Assembly: GCF_026342035.1 (NCBI RefSeq)
Contig: NZ_JAPENM010000011.1
Coordinates: forward strand, 1 to 64,000
Length of the DNA: 64,000 bases
Origin: Aldersonia sp. NBC_00410
GTDB taxonomy: Bacteria > Actinomycetota > Actinomycetes > Mycobacteriales > Mycobacteriaceae
Direction of reading: 5' to 3'
Positions within the stretch are counted from its first letter, which is position 1; each line of letters begins with the position of its first letter. The notes beneath the pieces are model-generated. The model was not told where the DNA came from and did no database searches. It saw only the letters and a list, made by a program, of their open reading frames with translations. Positions 1 to 8,412 of this stretch are shown here, piece by piece. The position numbers and the translations under genes are program-made.

Positions 1-216
1 GCGGATCGTTCGATCCCGGAGCCCGGCCACGGTGAGCGAGGTGAACGGGAGGCTCACCAACCAGAGCCCCACGGCTACGCACGCGAGCCCCACGACGATC
101 GCCGCCCAGCGCGGCGGGTTGCGCAGCCACGCGGTCGCGAGAGTGGCTTGTCGACGAAACGTCGTGGCGAGCGGCACTGGGCGAGTATCGCAACCTGGTA
201 TCCGGACTGTCTGCAT
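1..216 (-). CDS. N-terminus of an unidentified membrane-anchored protein (runs off the window)
   Basis: Reading the minus strand from an ATG at 216, an open frame continues to the window edge. It begins MQTVRIPGCDTRPV, is basic for about 40 residues, then has one hydrophobic segment (AAIVVGLACVAVGLWLVSL, about residues 43-61) followed by a polar stretch. A short positive N-terminus with one membrane segment suggests a type II anchored protein whose catalytic part lies outside the window. I cannot name the family. It is divergent from the gene starting at 254, and the 37 bases between them must hold both promoters. Confidence 0.6.
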   Translation of the reverse strand, partial: MQTVRIPGCDTRPVPLATTFRRQATLATAWLRNPPRWAAIVVGLACVAVGLWLVSLPFTSLTVAGLRDRTIR

Positions 217-253
217 GCGCCGGAATTGCGGGCGCACAGTAGCGTGTGGCTGC

Positions 254-877
254 ATGAGTCTGGCGCGCAGTGAGCGCATCGCCCTTGTCGCGACGATGAC
301 CGAAGTCGGCCCCGATGCGCCGACGTTGTGTGATGGGTGGACCGCGCGCGATCTCGCGGCCCACCTGATTACTCGGGAGCGTCGCCCGGATACCGGACCC
401 GGCATTCTCATTCCCGCATTCGCCGGCTACACCGACAAGGTGCGTCGCAAGGCGGCCGAGCAGCCGTGGACCGAGCTGCTCGAGCTGGTGCGCTCCGGTC
501 CACCCATCTGGTCGCCGCTGCGGCCGCTGGATTCGGCGGTGAACACGACCGAGATGTTCGTCCATCACGAGGACGTGCGCCGCGGCGCGCCCGACTGGGA
601 ACCGCGCGCGCTCGATCCTGCCGATGAGGCGAAGCTCTGGTCGGCGCTGCGGCGGATGGCGAAGATGGCCTACCGCAAGGCCTCGGTCACGCTGGTGTTG
701 GAGTCGCTGACCGGTGATCGGGTGGTAGCGCACAAGGCGGGTGACCGCGAGGTCGTGCTGACCGGCGCGGCGTCGGAACTGCTGTTGCACGCCTTCGGCC
801 GGGACGCCGTCCGGGTCGAGACCACCGGTGATCCGGCCGACGTGGATGCGGTGCTCGCACTCGAGCGGGGTCTGTGA
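254..877 (+). CDS. TIGR03085-type metal-binding protein (DinB/mycothiol-transferase-like fold)
   Basis: The 207-residue product opens MSLARSERIALVATM and contains the signature (T)LCDGWTARDLAAHL near residues 22-35 and FVHHEDVRRG near residue 100. These histidines are the usual metal ligands of the DinB-like four-helix fold that includes the mycothiol-dependent maleylpyruvate isomerase family. Related actinobacterial proteins are annotated only as metal-binding, and the substrate is unknown. An open frame extends upstream to 32, but family alignments begin at this ATG. TAGCGT lies 8 bases before the ATG, so the transcript may be leaderless. No Shine-Dalgarno is seen. Confidence 0.8.
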   Translation: MSLARSERIALVATMTEVGPDAPTLCDGWTARDLAAHLITRERRPDTGPGILIPAFAGYTDKVRRKAAEQPWTELLELVRSGPPIWSPLRPLDSAVNTTEMFVHHEDVRRGAPDWEPRALDPADEAKLWSALRRMAKMAYRKASVTLVLESLTGDRVVAHKAGDREVVLTGAASELLLHAFGRDAVRVETTGDPADVDAVLALERGL

Positions 878-959
878 TCCGAGGGCGGTAGCCCGCTGAT
901 GATCATGTGACCAGTGTGGCCTATGGGCAGTGTGGGGCAGCAGCGACTAATCTGAGTGC

Positions 960-3440
960 ATGGCAGGCAAGTCCGGCAGCTCCACGGCGTCGCGTTCGCG
1001 TGCGCGGGCGACCACGGCATCGCCCCGATCCAAAGCTCCTTCACGCAGGTCACGCACGGTAAACACGCCCAAGAAGCGGGCGACGCGGGGGCGGCGCAAG
1101 GCAAGCCCATTCGGCGCCATCGGGCGCAGTCTCGGATCGGGCTGGTCGATGCTGGCGCGCGGGGTCGGAGCGACCACCCGCACGGTGAGCCGGGCACACG
1201 ACATCGAACACGGCCATCGCCGCGACGGCATCGCGCTTGGTCTCGTCGCGATCGCCGGCGTCACCGCCGCGGCGGTGTGGGTATCGGCCGGCGGCCCCGT
1301 CGGTGGCTGGGTCGCCACAGGACTGAAAGCCATCGTCGGCATGGCCGCGATCCTGGTGCCGATCGTCGCGCTCGGCGTGGCGATCGTGCTGATGCGCACC
1401 GAACCCGACCCGCACACCCGCCCGCGCCTGGTCCTCGGCTCGCTGCTGGTCGGGCTGCCGCTGCTCGGGCTCTGGCATCTGGCCGCGGGCTCGCCCGCCG
1501 ACGCCGACGGCCGCGCAGACGGCGCGGGATTCGTCGGGTATGCCGCGGGTGGACCACTCACCGACGGACTGACAGTCTGGCTGACGGTGCCGTTGATGAT
1601 GCTCGCGATGCTGTTTGGGCTGCTGCTGCTCACCGGCACGACCGTCCGTGAGATCCCCGAGCGGTTGCGCGAACTGTTCGGTGCATCGGAGGACGACGAA
1701 TACGACGAGGACGAGATCGCCGCTGGGCGCCACGGCACACCGGCGGAGAACTACCCGACCGACGAGTTCGGCGGCGACAACGCCCGTACGGAGGTGCTGG
1801 CCGGCGAACCACCGTTGGCGGACGCCAAGGCCACGCCGAAGCGCCGCCCGAAGGCGCCCAAGCGCGTGCCCGAGCCGGAGTCGGCGTCGGATCCGCAGTT
1901 GCCATTGCCGAAGGAGTTCGTGCCCGACCGGGTGGTCGAGGGGGACTACACGCTGCCGCCGGCCGCGCTGCTGATCGACGGCGACCCGCCGAAGAAGCGC
2001 AGTTCCGCCAACGACACCATGATCGAAGCGATCAATGGAGTGCTCGAACAGTTCAAGATCGACGCGGCTGTCACCGGCTGCACGCGCGGGCCGACAGTGA
2101 CCCGCTACGAGGTCGAACTCGGCCCCGGCGTCAAGGTCGAGAAAATCACCGCACTCGCCCGCAACATCGCCTACGCCGTTGCCACCGACAACGTCCGCCT
2201 GCTCGCGCCGATCCCGGGCAAGTCCGCCGTCGGTATCGAGGTGCCGAACTCCGATCGCGAGATCGTCCGCCTCGCCGACGTGCTCAAGGCGCCGTCGACC
2301 CGCAAGGACCATCATCCGCTGGTGATCGGGCTCGGCAAGGACATCGAGGGCAATTTTCAGTCCGCGAACCTCGCGAAGATGCCGCACCTGCTGGTGGCCG
2401 GCTCGACCGGCTCGGGCAAGTCGAGCTTCGTCAACTCGATGCTGGTGTCGCTGTTGCAGCGCGCGACGCCCGATGAGGTGCGGATGATCCTCATCGACCC
2501 GAAGATGGTCGAGCTCACCCCGTACGAGGGCATCCCGCACCTGATCACGCCGATCATCACGCAGCCGAAGAAGGCTGCGGCGGCGCTGGCGTGGCTGGTC
2601 GAGGAAATGGAACAGCGCTACCAGGACATGCAGGCCAGCAAGGTCCGCCATATCGACGACTTCAACAAGAAGGTGCGCTCCGGCGACATCACCACACCGC
2701 TGGGCAGCGAGCGGGTGTACCGGCCCTATCCCTACATCCTGGCGATCGTCGACGAGCTCGCGGATTTGATGATGACCGCGCCGCGCGACGTCGAGGACGC
2801 GATCGTGCGGATCACCCAGAAAGCCCGCGCCGCGGGCATCCATCTCGTGCTCGCCACCCAGCGACCGTCGGTGGACGTGGTGACCGGCCTGATCAAGACG
2901 AACGTGCCGTCCCGGCTGGCGTTCGCCACCTCCTCGCTCACCGACAGCCGAGTCATCCTCGATCAACCCGGCGCGGAGAAGCTGATTGGCATGGGCGACG
3001 CGCTGTTCCTGCCGATGGGAGCGGGCAAGCCGACCCGCCTGCAGGGCGCCTACATCACCGACGAAGAGATCCATGCCGTCGTCGACTTCACCAAGAACCA
3101 GGCCGAGCCCGAATACACCGAGGGTGTCACGGCGGCGAAGGTGGGCGAGAAGAAGGACGTCGATGCCGATATCGGCGACGACCTCGACCTATTCGTGCAG
3201 GCCGTGGAGCTGGTGGTGAGCAGCCAGTTCGGTTCGACGTCGATGCTGCAGCGCAAACTGCGCGTCGGGTTCGCCAAGGCCGGCCGGCTGATGGACCTGA
3301 TGGAAACTCGCGGCGTGGTCGGGCCCAGCGAAGGTTCGAAGGCCCGCGAGGTGCTCGTCAAGCCCGACGAGCTCGACGGCCTGCTCTGGTCCATTCGCGG
3401 CGGCGGGGACACGCCGCCCGAGCCCGATGAGTTCGACTGA
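960..3440 (+). CDS. ftsK: FtsK/SpoIIIE DNA translocase
   Basis: A septal DNA pump that moves chromosome ends and dimers through the closing septum. The 826 residues show a basic N-terminus (about 1-85), four membrane segments (about 91-107, 118-142, 152-170, 200-222), an acidic linker, then the motor. The motor has Walker [10 protein letters not shown] near residue 483 and Walker [13 protein letters not shown] near 593-604. A C-terminal winged-helix gamma domain (about 745-810, containing [20 protein letters not shown]) normally reads KOPS-type polar sequences. TAATCT sits 6 bases before the ATG, which suggests a leaderless mRNA. The gene matches the mycobacterial ftsK next to argA and pgsA3. 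Confidence 0.97.
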   Translation: MAGKSGSSTASRSRARATTASPRSKAPSRRSRTVNTPKKRATRGRRKASPFGAIGRSLGSGWSMLARGVGATTRTVSRAHDIEHGHRRDGIALGLVAIAGVTAAAVWVSAGGPVGGWVATGLKAIVGMAAILVPIVALGVAIVLMRTEPDPHTRPRLVLGSLLVGLPLLGLWHLAAGSPADADGRADGAGFVGYAAGGPLTDGLTVWLTVPLMMLAMLFGLLLLTGTTVREIPERLRELFGASEDDEYDEDEIAAGRHGTPAENYPTDEFGGDNARTEVLAGEPPLADAKATPKRRPKAPKRVPEPESASDPQLPLPKEFVPDRVVEGDYTLPPAALLIDGDPPKKRSSANDTMIEAINGVLEQFKIDAAVTGCTRGPTVTRYEVELGPGVKVEKITALARNIAYAVATDNVRLLAPIPGKSAVGIEVPNSDREIVRLADVLKAPSTRKDHHPLVIGLGKDIEGNFQSANLAKMPHLLVAGSTGSGKSSFVNSMLVSLLQRATPDEVRMILIDPKMVELTPYEGIPHLITPIITQPKKAAAALAWLVEEMEQRYQDMQASKVRHIDDFNKKVRSGDITTPLGSERVYRPYPYILAIVDELADLMMTAPRDVEDAIVRITQKARAAGIHLVLATQRPSVDVVTGLIKTNVPSRLAFATSSLTDSRVILDQPGAEKLIGMGDALFLPMGAGKPTRLQGAYITDEEIHAVVDFTKNQAEPEYTEGVTAAKVGEKKDVDADIGDDLDLFVQAVELVVSSQFGSTSMLQRKLRVGFAKAGRLMDLMETRGVVGPSEGSKAREVLVKPDELDGLLWSIRGGGDTPPEPDEFD

Positions 3441-3484
3441 CCCCAACCGGTCCGACCGCGCCGCGCACCCCCTTTGGACCGAAT

Positions 3485-3529
3485 GAACGGAACCGTTCAG
3501 TCGATCAGATCGACTGAACGGTTCCGTTC
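3485..3529. terminator. Long perfect hairpin between convergent genes
   Basis: A 45-base palindrome: the 22-base left arm (GAACGGAACCGTTCAGTCGATC is 3485-3506) is the exact reverse complement of 3508-3529. Each arm itself holds the smaller palindrome GAACGG-N2-CCGTTC. CCGTTCAGTCGAT occurs again just downstream at 3524-3536. There is no T-tract. Its place between two convergent stop codons fits a bidirectional transcription stop, though a protein-binding site is possible. Confidence 0.65.
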
Positions 3530-3559
3530 AGTCGATTGCAGGGCGGTGGATCGGGACGG

Positions 3560-4369
3560 TCAGAACGGGCACCACCACGGCTTCTTGGACAGCTTCTCGA
3601 CCTGAGCTTCGAGCTCCTCGATCCGCTGCAGCGCGGCAGCGAGGCCATCCACGACGGTCCGGTTGTGTCCGTCGGCGTCGGTGCCCAGCTGCGGCCAGCC
3701 GTTCAGCCCGGGCCCGCGCAGTTGGGTTTGCACGTCGCGCAGGATCGCGTCCTGTTCGGGGGTCACATCGTCCTCCTCGGGTTGCCAATCCCATTGACCG
3801 AAGTCGACGGTGATCGCTTCGTTCACGTCGCAGACAACGCCGCCGACGATCACCTGCCGGAGCGTCTGATGGATGTTGCGCCGGGTCTCCACGTTCACCC
3901 CGGACCAGGCATCGGTCTGCCACACCCACGCGGCGGTGCCGTTGTCCAGCGCGCGGTTGACCGGCCAGTGCCCGCCGTAGATGCCCACGTTCTCCGCACC
4001 GAGCACGGTGGCGGCACCGCGCAGGTACGCATCGATCGGAACCTGATCGGCCGGGGTGGCGTCGAAGTCCGCCGAGAAGTAGATCGGCCGGTCCGCACGC
4101 CCACCGCACGCCAATACGTGGGCAAGTCCGGCGCGGGCGTCGGTGACGCCGGCGTCGTAGCCGTCCAGCATTCGGTTGGCCCACGTCTCCCAGTTCGAGA
4201 CGATCGAGATGTCGTGTGCGCGCAGGTCGGCCGCCTCGGCGGGGGTGAGCTGCTTGCCGGGCAGGCTGCTACCGCCGGGCGTGAGGTAGCGCACCACGAA
4301 GTCGAATCCGGCCGCCTTGATCGCTGCGCCGCCGGGCCGTCCACCTGCGTAGTCGAGGCCGAGGCGCAT
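3560..4369 (-). CDS. DUF1906 glycoside-hydrolase-like protein, lysin-like
   Basis: The 269-residue product begins MRLGLDYAGGRPGG. Residues 1-190 match the DUF1906 (Rv2525c-like) TIM-barrel: FDFVVRYLTP, SIVSNWETW, PIYFSADFDA, GIYGGHWPVN and AAWVWQTDAW are the recurring blocks. The same domain forms the catalytic or binding part of many actinophage endolysins. A short C-terminal coiled coil (RIEELEAQVEKLSKK) ends in a Trp/Cys cap. Unlike Rv2525c there is no Tat signal peptide if translation starts here. The start is supported by TACAGT 6 bases upstream (leaderless pattern). An upstream extension to 4504 looks non-coding. Peptidoglycan or arabinogalactan is the likely target, but this is inference. 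Confidence 0.8.
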   Translation of the reverse strand: MRLGLDYAGGRPGGAAIKAAGFDFVVRYLTPGGSSLPGKQLTPAEAADLRAHDISIVSNWETWANRMLDGYDAGVTDARAGLAHVLACGGRADRPIYFSADFDATPADQVPIDAYLRGAATVLGAENVGIYGGHWPVNRALDNGTAAWVWQTDAWSGVNVETRRNIHQTLRQVIVGGVVCDVNEAITVDFGQWDWQPEEDDVTPEQDAILRDVQTQLRGPGLNGWPQLGTDADGHNRTVVDGLAAALQRIEELEAQVEKLSKKPWWCPF

Positions 4370-4455
4370 GCCGTCACTGTAGCGATGTCCACGTGCCGGA
4401 TCGGTTCGCGGCAACGGTCGGGGCCCGACCCTGTGGTTGAATGGACATCGCTGTT

Positions 4456-4586
4456 GGAGGGGAGTACCCCACTCTGGCGGCCGCGTCGTCAACACGTCCG
4501 GCATCGTTGCCGGTCCGGTGCGGTCGGTTCGATGTGAGAATGTCGAACGGGGGAGACCTCCGGTATCGACGAATGTCTACCGGAGG
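4456..4586 (+). promoter_or_regulatory. Probable yybP-ykoY (Mn2+) riboswitch with RBS-sequestering hairpin
   Basis: Three blocks of the yybP-ykoY aptamer are present in order. GGAGG/GGAGTA (4456-4466) is the 5' P1 strand plus the conserved loop. TCGTCAACA (around 4486-4494) is the internal conserved element. GAGACCTCC (4553-4561) is the 3' loop and P1 strand. CCGGC-N6-GCCGG and GTTCGA...TCGAAC form internal hairpins. The 3' P1 strand is also the start of CCTCCGGTA (4557-4565), which can pair perfectly with TACCGGAGG (4578-4586), the ribosome-binding site of terC. Ligand-stabilised P1 would therefore free the RBS, giving a translational ON switch. This family is known to precede Mn exporters and TerC proteins. 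Confidence 0.8.
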
Positions 4587-4595
4587 CACACCTAT

Positions 4596-5594
4596 ATGCA
4601 CGTAACCACGCTCGAATGGATCGTCACCATCGTGGTGATCATCGGTCTGTTCGTATTCGACTTCTTCGCCCACGTCCGAAAACCCCACGAGCCGACGTTC
4701 CGCGAGTCCGCGTTCTGGTACTCCGTGTTCGTCGGCCTCGCGGTGCTGTTCGGCGTCTTCGTGATGCTGAAGTGGGACACGACCTACGGCGGCGAGTATT
4801 TCGCCGGCTACATCACCGAACTGGCGTTGTCGATGGACAACCTGTTCGTGTTCATCATCATCATGTCCTCCTTCGCCGTGCCGAGGCAGTACCAGCAGAA
4901 GGTGCTGTTGATCGGCATCGTGATGGCGTTGGTCATGCGCGGCATCTTCATCGCCGTCGGCGCGGCAGCGATCAACACTTTCGCCTGGGTCTTCTACCTG
5001 TTCGGCTTCTTCCTGGTCTACACGGCGTACAAGCTGATGAAAGACCACGGTCACGAAGAGGAAAGCGAGAAGAATCGCGACTCCAAGATCATTGCGACGG
5101 TCAAACGTTTCCTGCCGACAACCGAGGAATACGACGGCGACAAGCTGACCACCAAGATCGACGGCAAGCGGGTCGTGACGCCGCTGCTGCTCTGCTTGGT
5201 CGCGATCGGATTCACCGACCTGCTGTTCGCGCTCGACTCGATCCCCGCGATCTACGGCCTCACCAAGGAGCCGTACATCGTGTTCACGGCAAACGCCTTC
5301 GCGCTGATGGGTCTGCGGCAGCTGTACTTCCTGATCGGCGGGCTGCTCGAACGTCTGGTCTACCTGTCCTACGGTCTGGCCTTCATCCTGGCCTTCATCG
5401 GACTGAAGCTGATCCTGCACGCGCTGCACGAGAACACCCTGCCGTTCATCAACGGCGGCGAGCACGTGAACGTCCCCGAAGTGTCCACGGCGATGTCGCT
5501 CGGGGTGATCATCGCGACGCTTGTCGTGACGTCGGTGGCCAGCCTGCTGAAGACGCGCAGTCAGGATGCGGAGAAGCACACGGCCGACGATTAG
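4596..5594 (+). CDS. TerC/Alx-family membrane protein, probable Mn2+ exporter
   Basis: The 332-residue integral membrane protein has about 8-9 hydrophobic segments. It carries the TerC family motifs LSMDNLFVFIIIMSSF (about residues 79-94) and LFALDSIPAIY (about 211-221), whose acidic residues are thought to bind metal. TerC proteins are linked to tellurite resistance and, in the Alx/MntP context, to manganese export. The ATG at 4596 was chosen because GGAGG lies 9 bases upstream and family members begin with the first membrane helix. An ORF extending to 4437 would read through the riboswitch. The riboswitch points to manganese homeostasis rather than tellurite. Confidence 0.9.
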   Translation: MHVTTLEWIVTIVVIIGLFVFDFFAHVRKPHEPTFRESAFWYSVFVGLAVLFGVFVMLKWDTTYGGEYFAGYITELALSMDNLFVFIIIMSSFAVPRQYQQKVLLIGIVMALVMRGIFIAVGAAAINTFAWVFYLFGFFLVYTAYKLMKDHGHEEESEKNRDSKIIATVKRFLPTTEEYDGDKLTTKIDGKRVVTPLLLCLVAIGFTDLLFALDSIPAIYGLTKEPYIVFTANAFALMGLRQLYFLIGGLLERLVYLSYGLAFILAFIGLKLILHALHENTLPFINGGEHVNVPEVSTAMSLGVIIATLVVTSVASLLKTRSQDAEKHTADD

Positions 5595-5879
5595 TCAGTC
5601 TGCGAAGGCGCCCATCGCCGGTCGCCATTCGTTGATCCGCACGTCCGCGACGAGCTGCTCGACGAGGAACGGATCGGCGTCGAGTAGGTTGCGCACGGCC
5701 TCGGCATCGGTGCCCTCGATCAGGATGAGGGCGCCGGTGCCGTCCGCGTAGGCGCCGGCCGAGACGACGATGCCCTGCTCGAGCAGGGCAGCGAGCCACG
5801 CGCGGTGGGCGGGGCGGTGCTCGTCGCGCCCGGCGGCGGTCGGCTCCGCGTAGGTGTAATGGACGGTGTGCAGCGTCAT
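5595..5879 (-). CDS. YciI-family protein
   Basis: A 94-residue YciI/stress-responsive dimeric alpha-beta barrel protein. It has the typical HRPAHRAWLAALLEQG segment with the His/Asp pair, followed by GALILIEGTDAEAV and a DPFL turn. The biochemical role of most YciI proteins is unknown. It lies 8 bases downstream of argA on the same strand and is probably co-transcribed. A GAGG element lies upstream of its ATG. It converges with terC. Confidence 0.85.
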   Translation of the reverse strand: MTLHTVHYTYAEPTAAGRDEHRPAHRAWLAALLEQGIVVSAGAYADGTGALILIEGTDAEAVRNLLDADPFLVEQLVADVRINEWRPAMGAFAD

Positions 5880-5887
5880 CGATGGCC

Positions 5888-6430
5888 TCATTCCTGTCGG
5901 GGTAGGTCGAGCGTGAGCAGCATGCGGGTGTTGCCGAGCGTGTTCGGTTTCACGTAGCTGAGATCGAGGAACTCGGCGACGCCCTCGTCGTAGGACCGGC
6001 ACATCTCGGCGTACACCTCGGCGGTGACCGGGGTTCCGTCGATCTCGACGAACCCGTGTGCGCCGAAGAACTCGACTTCGAAGGTCAGTACGAACAGCCG
6101 GCTCAGTTCGAGCTCGCGGGCCATCTCGATCAGCCGGTGCACGATCAACTTGCCGACGCCGAGGCCCTTGACCACCGGATCGACTGCCACGGTGCGTATC
6201 TCGCCGAGATCGGCCCACAGCACGTGCAGGGCGCCGCAGCCGATCACTTCGCCGCGCCGCTCGGCCACCCAGAACTCCTGCACCGACTCGTAGAGCGTGA
6301 CGAGGTTCTTCTCGAGCAGAATCCGGCCGGCGTAGACGTCGATGAGGCGTTTGATCTGCGCGACGTCCGAGGTTCGCGCACGGCGGATCTTCGGCAGATC
6401 CTCCGACGATTCGGGCGGCGCAGAAGTCAT
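5888..6430 (-). CDS. argA: Amino-acid N-acetyltransferase (N-acetylglutamate synthase type)
   Basis: The 180-residue GNAT protein has acetyl-CoA loop features (VDPVVKGLGVGKLIVHRLIE, about residues 82-101). It resembles the stand-alone mycobacterial Rv2747 enzyme, which makes N-acetylglutamate or N-acetylglutamine for arginine synthesis without an amino-acid kinase domain. The position beside ftsK and pgsA matches Rv2747. On the minus strand TACTCT sits 6 bases before the ATG, suggesting a leaderless message. The gene is divergent from pgsA. Confidence 0.88.
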   Translation of the reverse strand: MTSAPPESSEDLPKIRRARTSDVAQIKRLIDVYAGRILLEKNLVTLYESVQEFWVAERRGEVIGCGALHVLWADLGEIRTVAVDPVVKGLGVGKLIVHRLIEMARELELSRLFVLTFEVEFFGAHGFVEIDGTPVTAEVYAEMCRSYDEGVAEFLDLSYVKPNTLGNTRMLLTLDLPRQE

Positions 6431-6574
6431 GCGTGCAGAGTAGTCACCGCAGATGCCGATACTCTGAGGGTGTGTCGGTTGCTTGTCGTTTCAGCGCGCG
6501 GGAGTGCGTCGTGGTGCCCTGTCGTGGCGGGTTGCGCGGTATCGCCTGGGCCGACCCCGCAGGAGGGCCGCGGC

Positions 6575-7282
6575 GTGAGCGCCCAGCACGATGACCTCAC
6601 GCCGGTGAACGAGTTCGTCGAGGCCGGCGAAACCGAGCCGGCCCCCAGCCTTTCCGTCGCCTCGTCGGCGGTCGCACCCGACCCGGTCGAAGCCCCCGCC
6701 GCACACGCGCGGGTGCCGCTGCTCAATGTGGCGAACGTGCTGACCGTGGTGCGGATACTGATCGTGCCGGTGTTCCTGGCGGCGCTGTTCGCCGGCGGTG
6801 GCGATGACACCGGTTGGCGAATCGTGGCGACGCTGCTGTTCGGCATCGCGGCGGTGACCGACCGGATCGACGGTCAGTTGGCGCGCAAATACGGGCTCGT
6901 CACCGACTTCGGCAAGCTGGCGGATCCGATCGCGGACAAGCTGCTCATCGGTGCCGCCCTGATCGGTCTGTCCATGCTGGGCGATCTGGCCTGGTGGGTC
7001 ACCGGCGTCATCGCCGCGCGCGAGATCGGTGTCACGCTGCTGCGCTTCGCCGTGCTGCGGCACGGAGTGATCCCGGCCAGTCGCGGGGGCAAGCTCAAGA
7101 CCCTCGTGCAATCTCTCGCGATCGCGCTCTACCTGCTGCCGCTGCCCGATGCCGCGCACATCGTGGCGGTGTGGGTGATGGGATTTGCCGTGGTGCTGAC
7201 TGTGATCACCGGGCTGGACTACGTGGTTCAGTCGATTCGACTGCGCGCGGTCGGCCGGCGTCGCACCGGATCGGCCGCGTGA
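6575..7282 (+). CDS. pgsA: CDP-diacylglycerol-glycerol-3-phosphate 3-phosphatidyltransferase
   Basis: The 235-residue product makes phosphatidylglycerophosphate, the first step to phosphatidylglycerol and cardiolipin, in the inner membrane. The CDP-alcohol phosphotransferase motif is intact: DRIDGQLAR (about residues 98-106) followed by GKLADPIAD, i.e. D-x2-DG-x2-AR-x8-G-x3-D-x3-D. Several membrane helices follow. The first 40 residues are variable. The GTG at 6575 was chosen because AGGAGG lies 8 bases upstream. It corresponds to pgsA3 beside cinA/clgR in mycobacteria. Its stop codon lies inside the first copy of a tandem repeat. Confidence 0.92.
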   Translation: MSAQHDDLTPVNEFVEAGETEPAPSLSVASSAVAPDPVEAPAAHARVPLLNVANVLTVVRILIVPVFLAALFAGGGDDTGWRIVATLLFGIAAVTDRIDGQLARKYGLVTDFGKLADPIADKLLIGAALIGLSMLGDLAWWVTGVIAAREIGVTLLRFAVLRHGVIPASRGGKLKTLVQSLAIALYLLPLPDAAHIVAVWVMGFAVVLTVITGLDYVVQSIRLRAVGRRRTGSAA

Positions 7283-7379
7283 GCGACCCGCAGTGCTGCC
7301 GAGTGAGCGACCCGCTCGGGGCAGCCGAGTGAGCGACCCGCTCGGGGCAGTCGAGTGAGCGACCCGCTCGTTGCCGCGG
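7279..7379 (+). repeat. 26-bp tandem repeat spanning the pgsA stop and cinA start
   Basis: GTGAGCGACCCG occurs at 7279, 7303, 7329 and 7355, i.e. spacings of 24, 26 and 26 bases. Between the last copies the unit extends to include CTCGGGGCAG. Every copy carries a potential GTG start codon. Because 26 is not a multiple of three, the copies lie in different frames, and only the last opens cinA. Confidence 0.9.
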
Positions 7380-7843
7380 TCCCGGCTCGCGAATTGGTGC
7401 ATGCGCTGACCGCCGTCGAACAGACCGTTGCGACTGCCGAGTCGCTGACCGCGGGACTGTTGTCCGCGACCATTGCCGGGGTTCCGGGGGCGAGCGCGGT
7501 TCTGCGCGGGGGCGTGGTGGTGTATGCGACCGACCTCAAGCACAGCCTCGCCGGTGTGGACGCCGCGGTACTTGCCACCGATGGTCCCGTCGCTGCGACG
7601 ACCGCCGAGCAGCTCGCCGTCGGCGCCAAGGTCACCTGCGGCGCAGACTGGGGGATCGGCCTGACCGGTGTGGCCGGACCTGACCCGCAGGACGGTTGGC
7701 CGGTCGGGACGGTGTTCCTGGCGGTGGCCGGCCCGGACGGTACCGAAGTCGTGCGGCTCACTCTCGACGGCGACCGCTGGGCAATTCGACTCGGCGCGGT
7801 GCGCGCGGCGGTGACCGAGTTGACCCGCCGCGTGGGCGCCTGA
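7355..7843 (+). CDS. cinA: CinA-family nicotinamide-nucleotide amidohydrolase domain protein
   Basis: The 162-residue product is the C-terminal CinA (PncC-type) domain alone. It has the signature TVATAESLTAGLLSATIAG (about residues 23-41), GGVVVYATDLK and GLTGVAGPD(P). PncC deamidates NMN to nicotinic acid mononucleotide and so recycles NAD by-products. The start is the GTG of the last tandem-repeat copy. No separate Shine-Dalgarno is visible, so coupling to pgsA translation is likely. The same gene sits between pgsA and clgR in related actinobacteria. Confidence 0.88.
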   Translation: MSDPLVAAVPARELVHALTAVEQTVATAESLTAGLLSATIAGVPGASAVLRGGVVVYATDLKHSLAGVDAAVLATDGPVAATTAEQLAVGAKVTCGADWGIGLTGVAGPDPQDGWPVGTVFLAVAGPDGTEVVRLTLDGDRWAIRLGAVRAAVTELTRRVGA

Positions 7844-8025
7844 CTGCGTGCGGTGCCGGTTTTGCCTGCTCGCCCGCGGCGCGTTTCGGCCGACTCGCCG
7901 CGTGGCCGTCGGAGCGGCGCGCTAAGGTCGGGAACCAACGATGCGGCTGCGGTCGTTGACCCTATGTTCGGTAGGTCGTCGATCGTTCGTTGGGGCGGCA
8001 CGTCGTACGTGACAGGAGGAACAAG

Positions 8026-8412
8026 ATGGCGCTGTTGATGCGCGAAGCTATCGGCGACAGTCTGCGGCGTACCCGGGTATCGCAGAGCCGCACGCTGCGG
8101 GAAGTCTCCAGTTCCGCGCGGGTGAGCCTCGGCTACCTGTCCGAGGTGGAGCGGGGGCGCAAGGAGGCATCGAGCGAGCTGCTCGCCGCCATCTGCGACG
8201 CGCTCGCGGTTCCCTTGTCCGACGTGTTGTACGAGGTCAGCGAATCGCTGGCGGTCACTGCCGACCGCGAACTCGAGTCCGCGAGCGTCGAGACGACGCC
8301 CGAACCAGTGGCGGCAGGAGCGGCAACCGTGTCCGCGGCCCGCACGGAGGCCACATTCGTCACCGACGACACGCTGATCGTCATCCCCGCGCCCGCGTTG
8401 GTCGCCGCCTGA
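8026..8412 (+). CDS. clgR: ClgR-type helix-turn-helix regulator
   Basis: The 128-residue XRE-fold protein has its DNA-binding domain at about residues 10-70 ([20 protein letters not shown] then [11 protein letters not shown]). In mycobacteria and corynebacteria ClgR activates clp protease genes and pspA and is controlled by Clp proteolysis. The C-terminus ends in hydrophobic Ala-rich residues (PAPALVAA), which resembles a Clp-recognised tail. AGGAGG lies 6 bases before the ATG at 8026. It is placed directly ahead of pspA, as in Rv2745c-Rv2744c. Confidence 0.9.
   Translation: MALLMREAIGDSLRRTRVSQSRTLREVSSSARVSLGYLSEVERGRKEASSELLAAICDALAVPLSDVLYEVSESLAVTADRELESASVETTPEPVAAGAATVSAARTEATFVTDDTLIVIPAPALVAA

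Noticed and set aside
32-253. N-terminal extension of the first plus-strand gene
   Set aside because: The extra residues are Arg/Cys-rich with no family match, and they overlap a membrane protein gene on the other strand. The ATG at 254 has a TAGCGT box.
1050-3074. Long minus-strand open frame opposite ftsK (674 codons)
   Set aside because: It is the GC-rich shadow of ftsK. The composition is low-complexity Arg/Gly/His, and ftsK has all its motifs on the plus strand.
4374-5579. Minus-strand open frame opposite terC
   Set aside because: His/Glu/Gln-rich shadow of a membrane protein gene, with no start signal.
7920-7930. Possible ClgR box CGCTAAGGTCG upstream of clgR
   Set aside because: It deviates from the CGC-N5-GCG outline in the second half, so it cannot be supported by eye. 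A ChIP or motif score would be needed.
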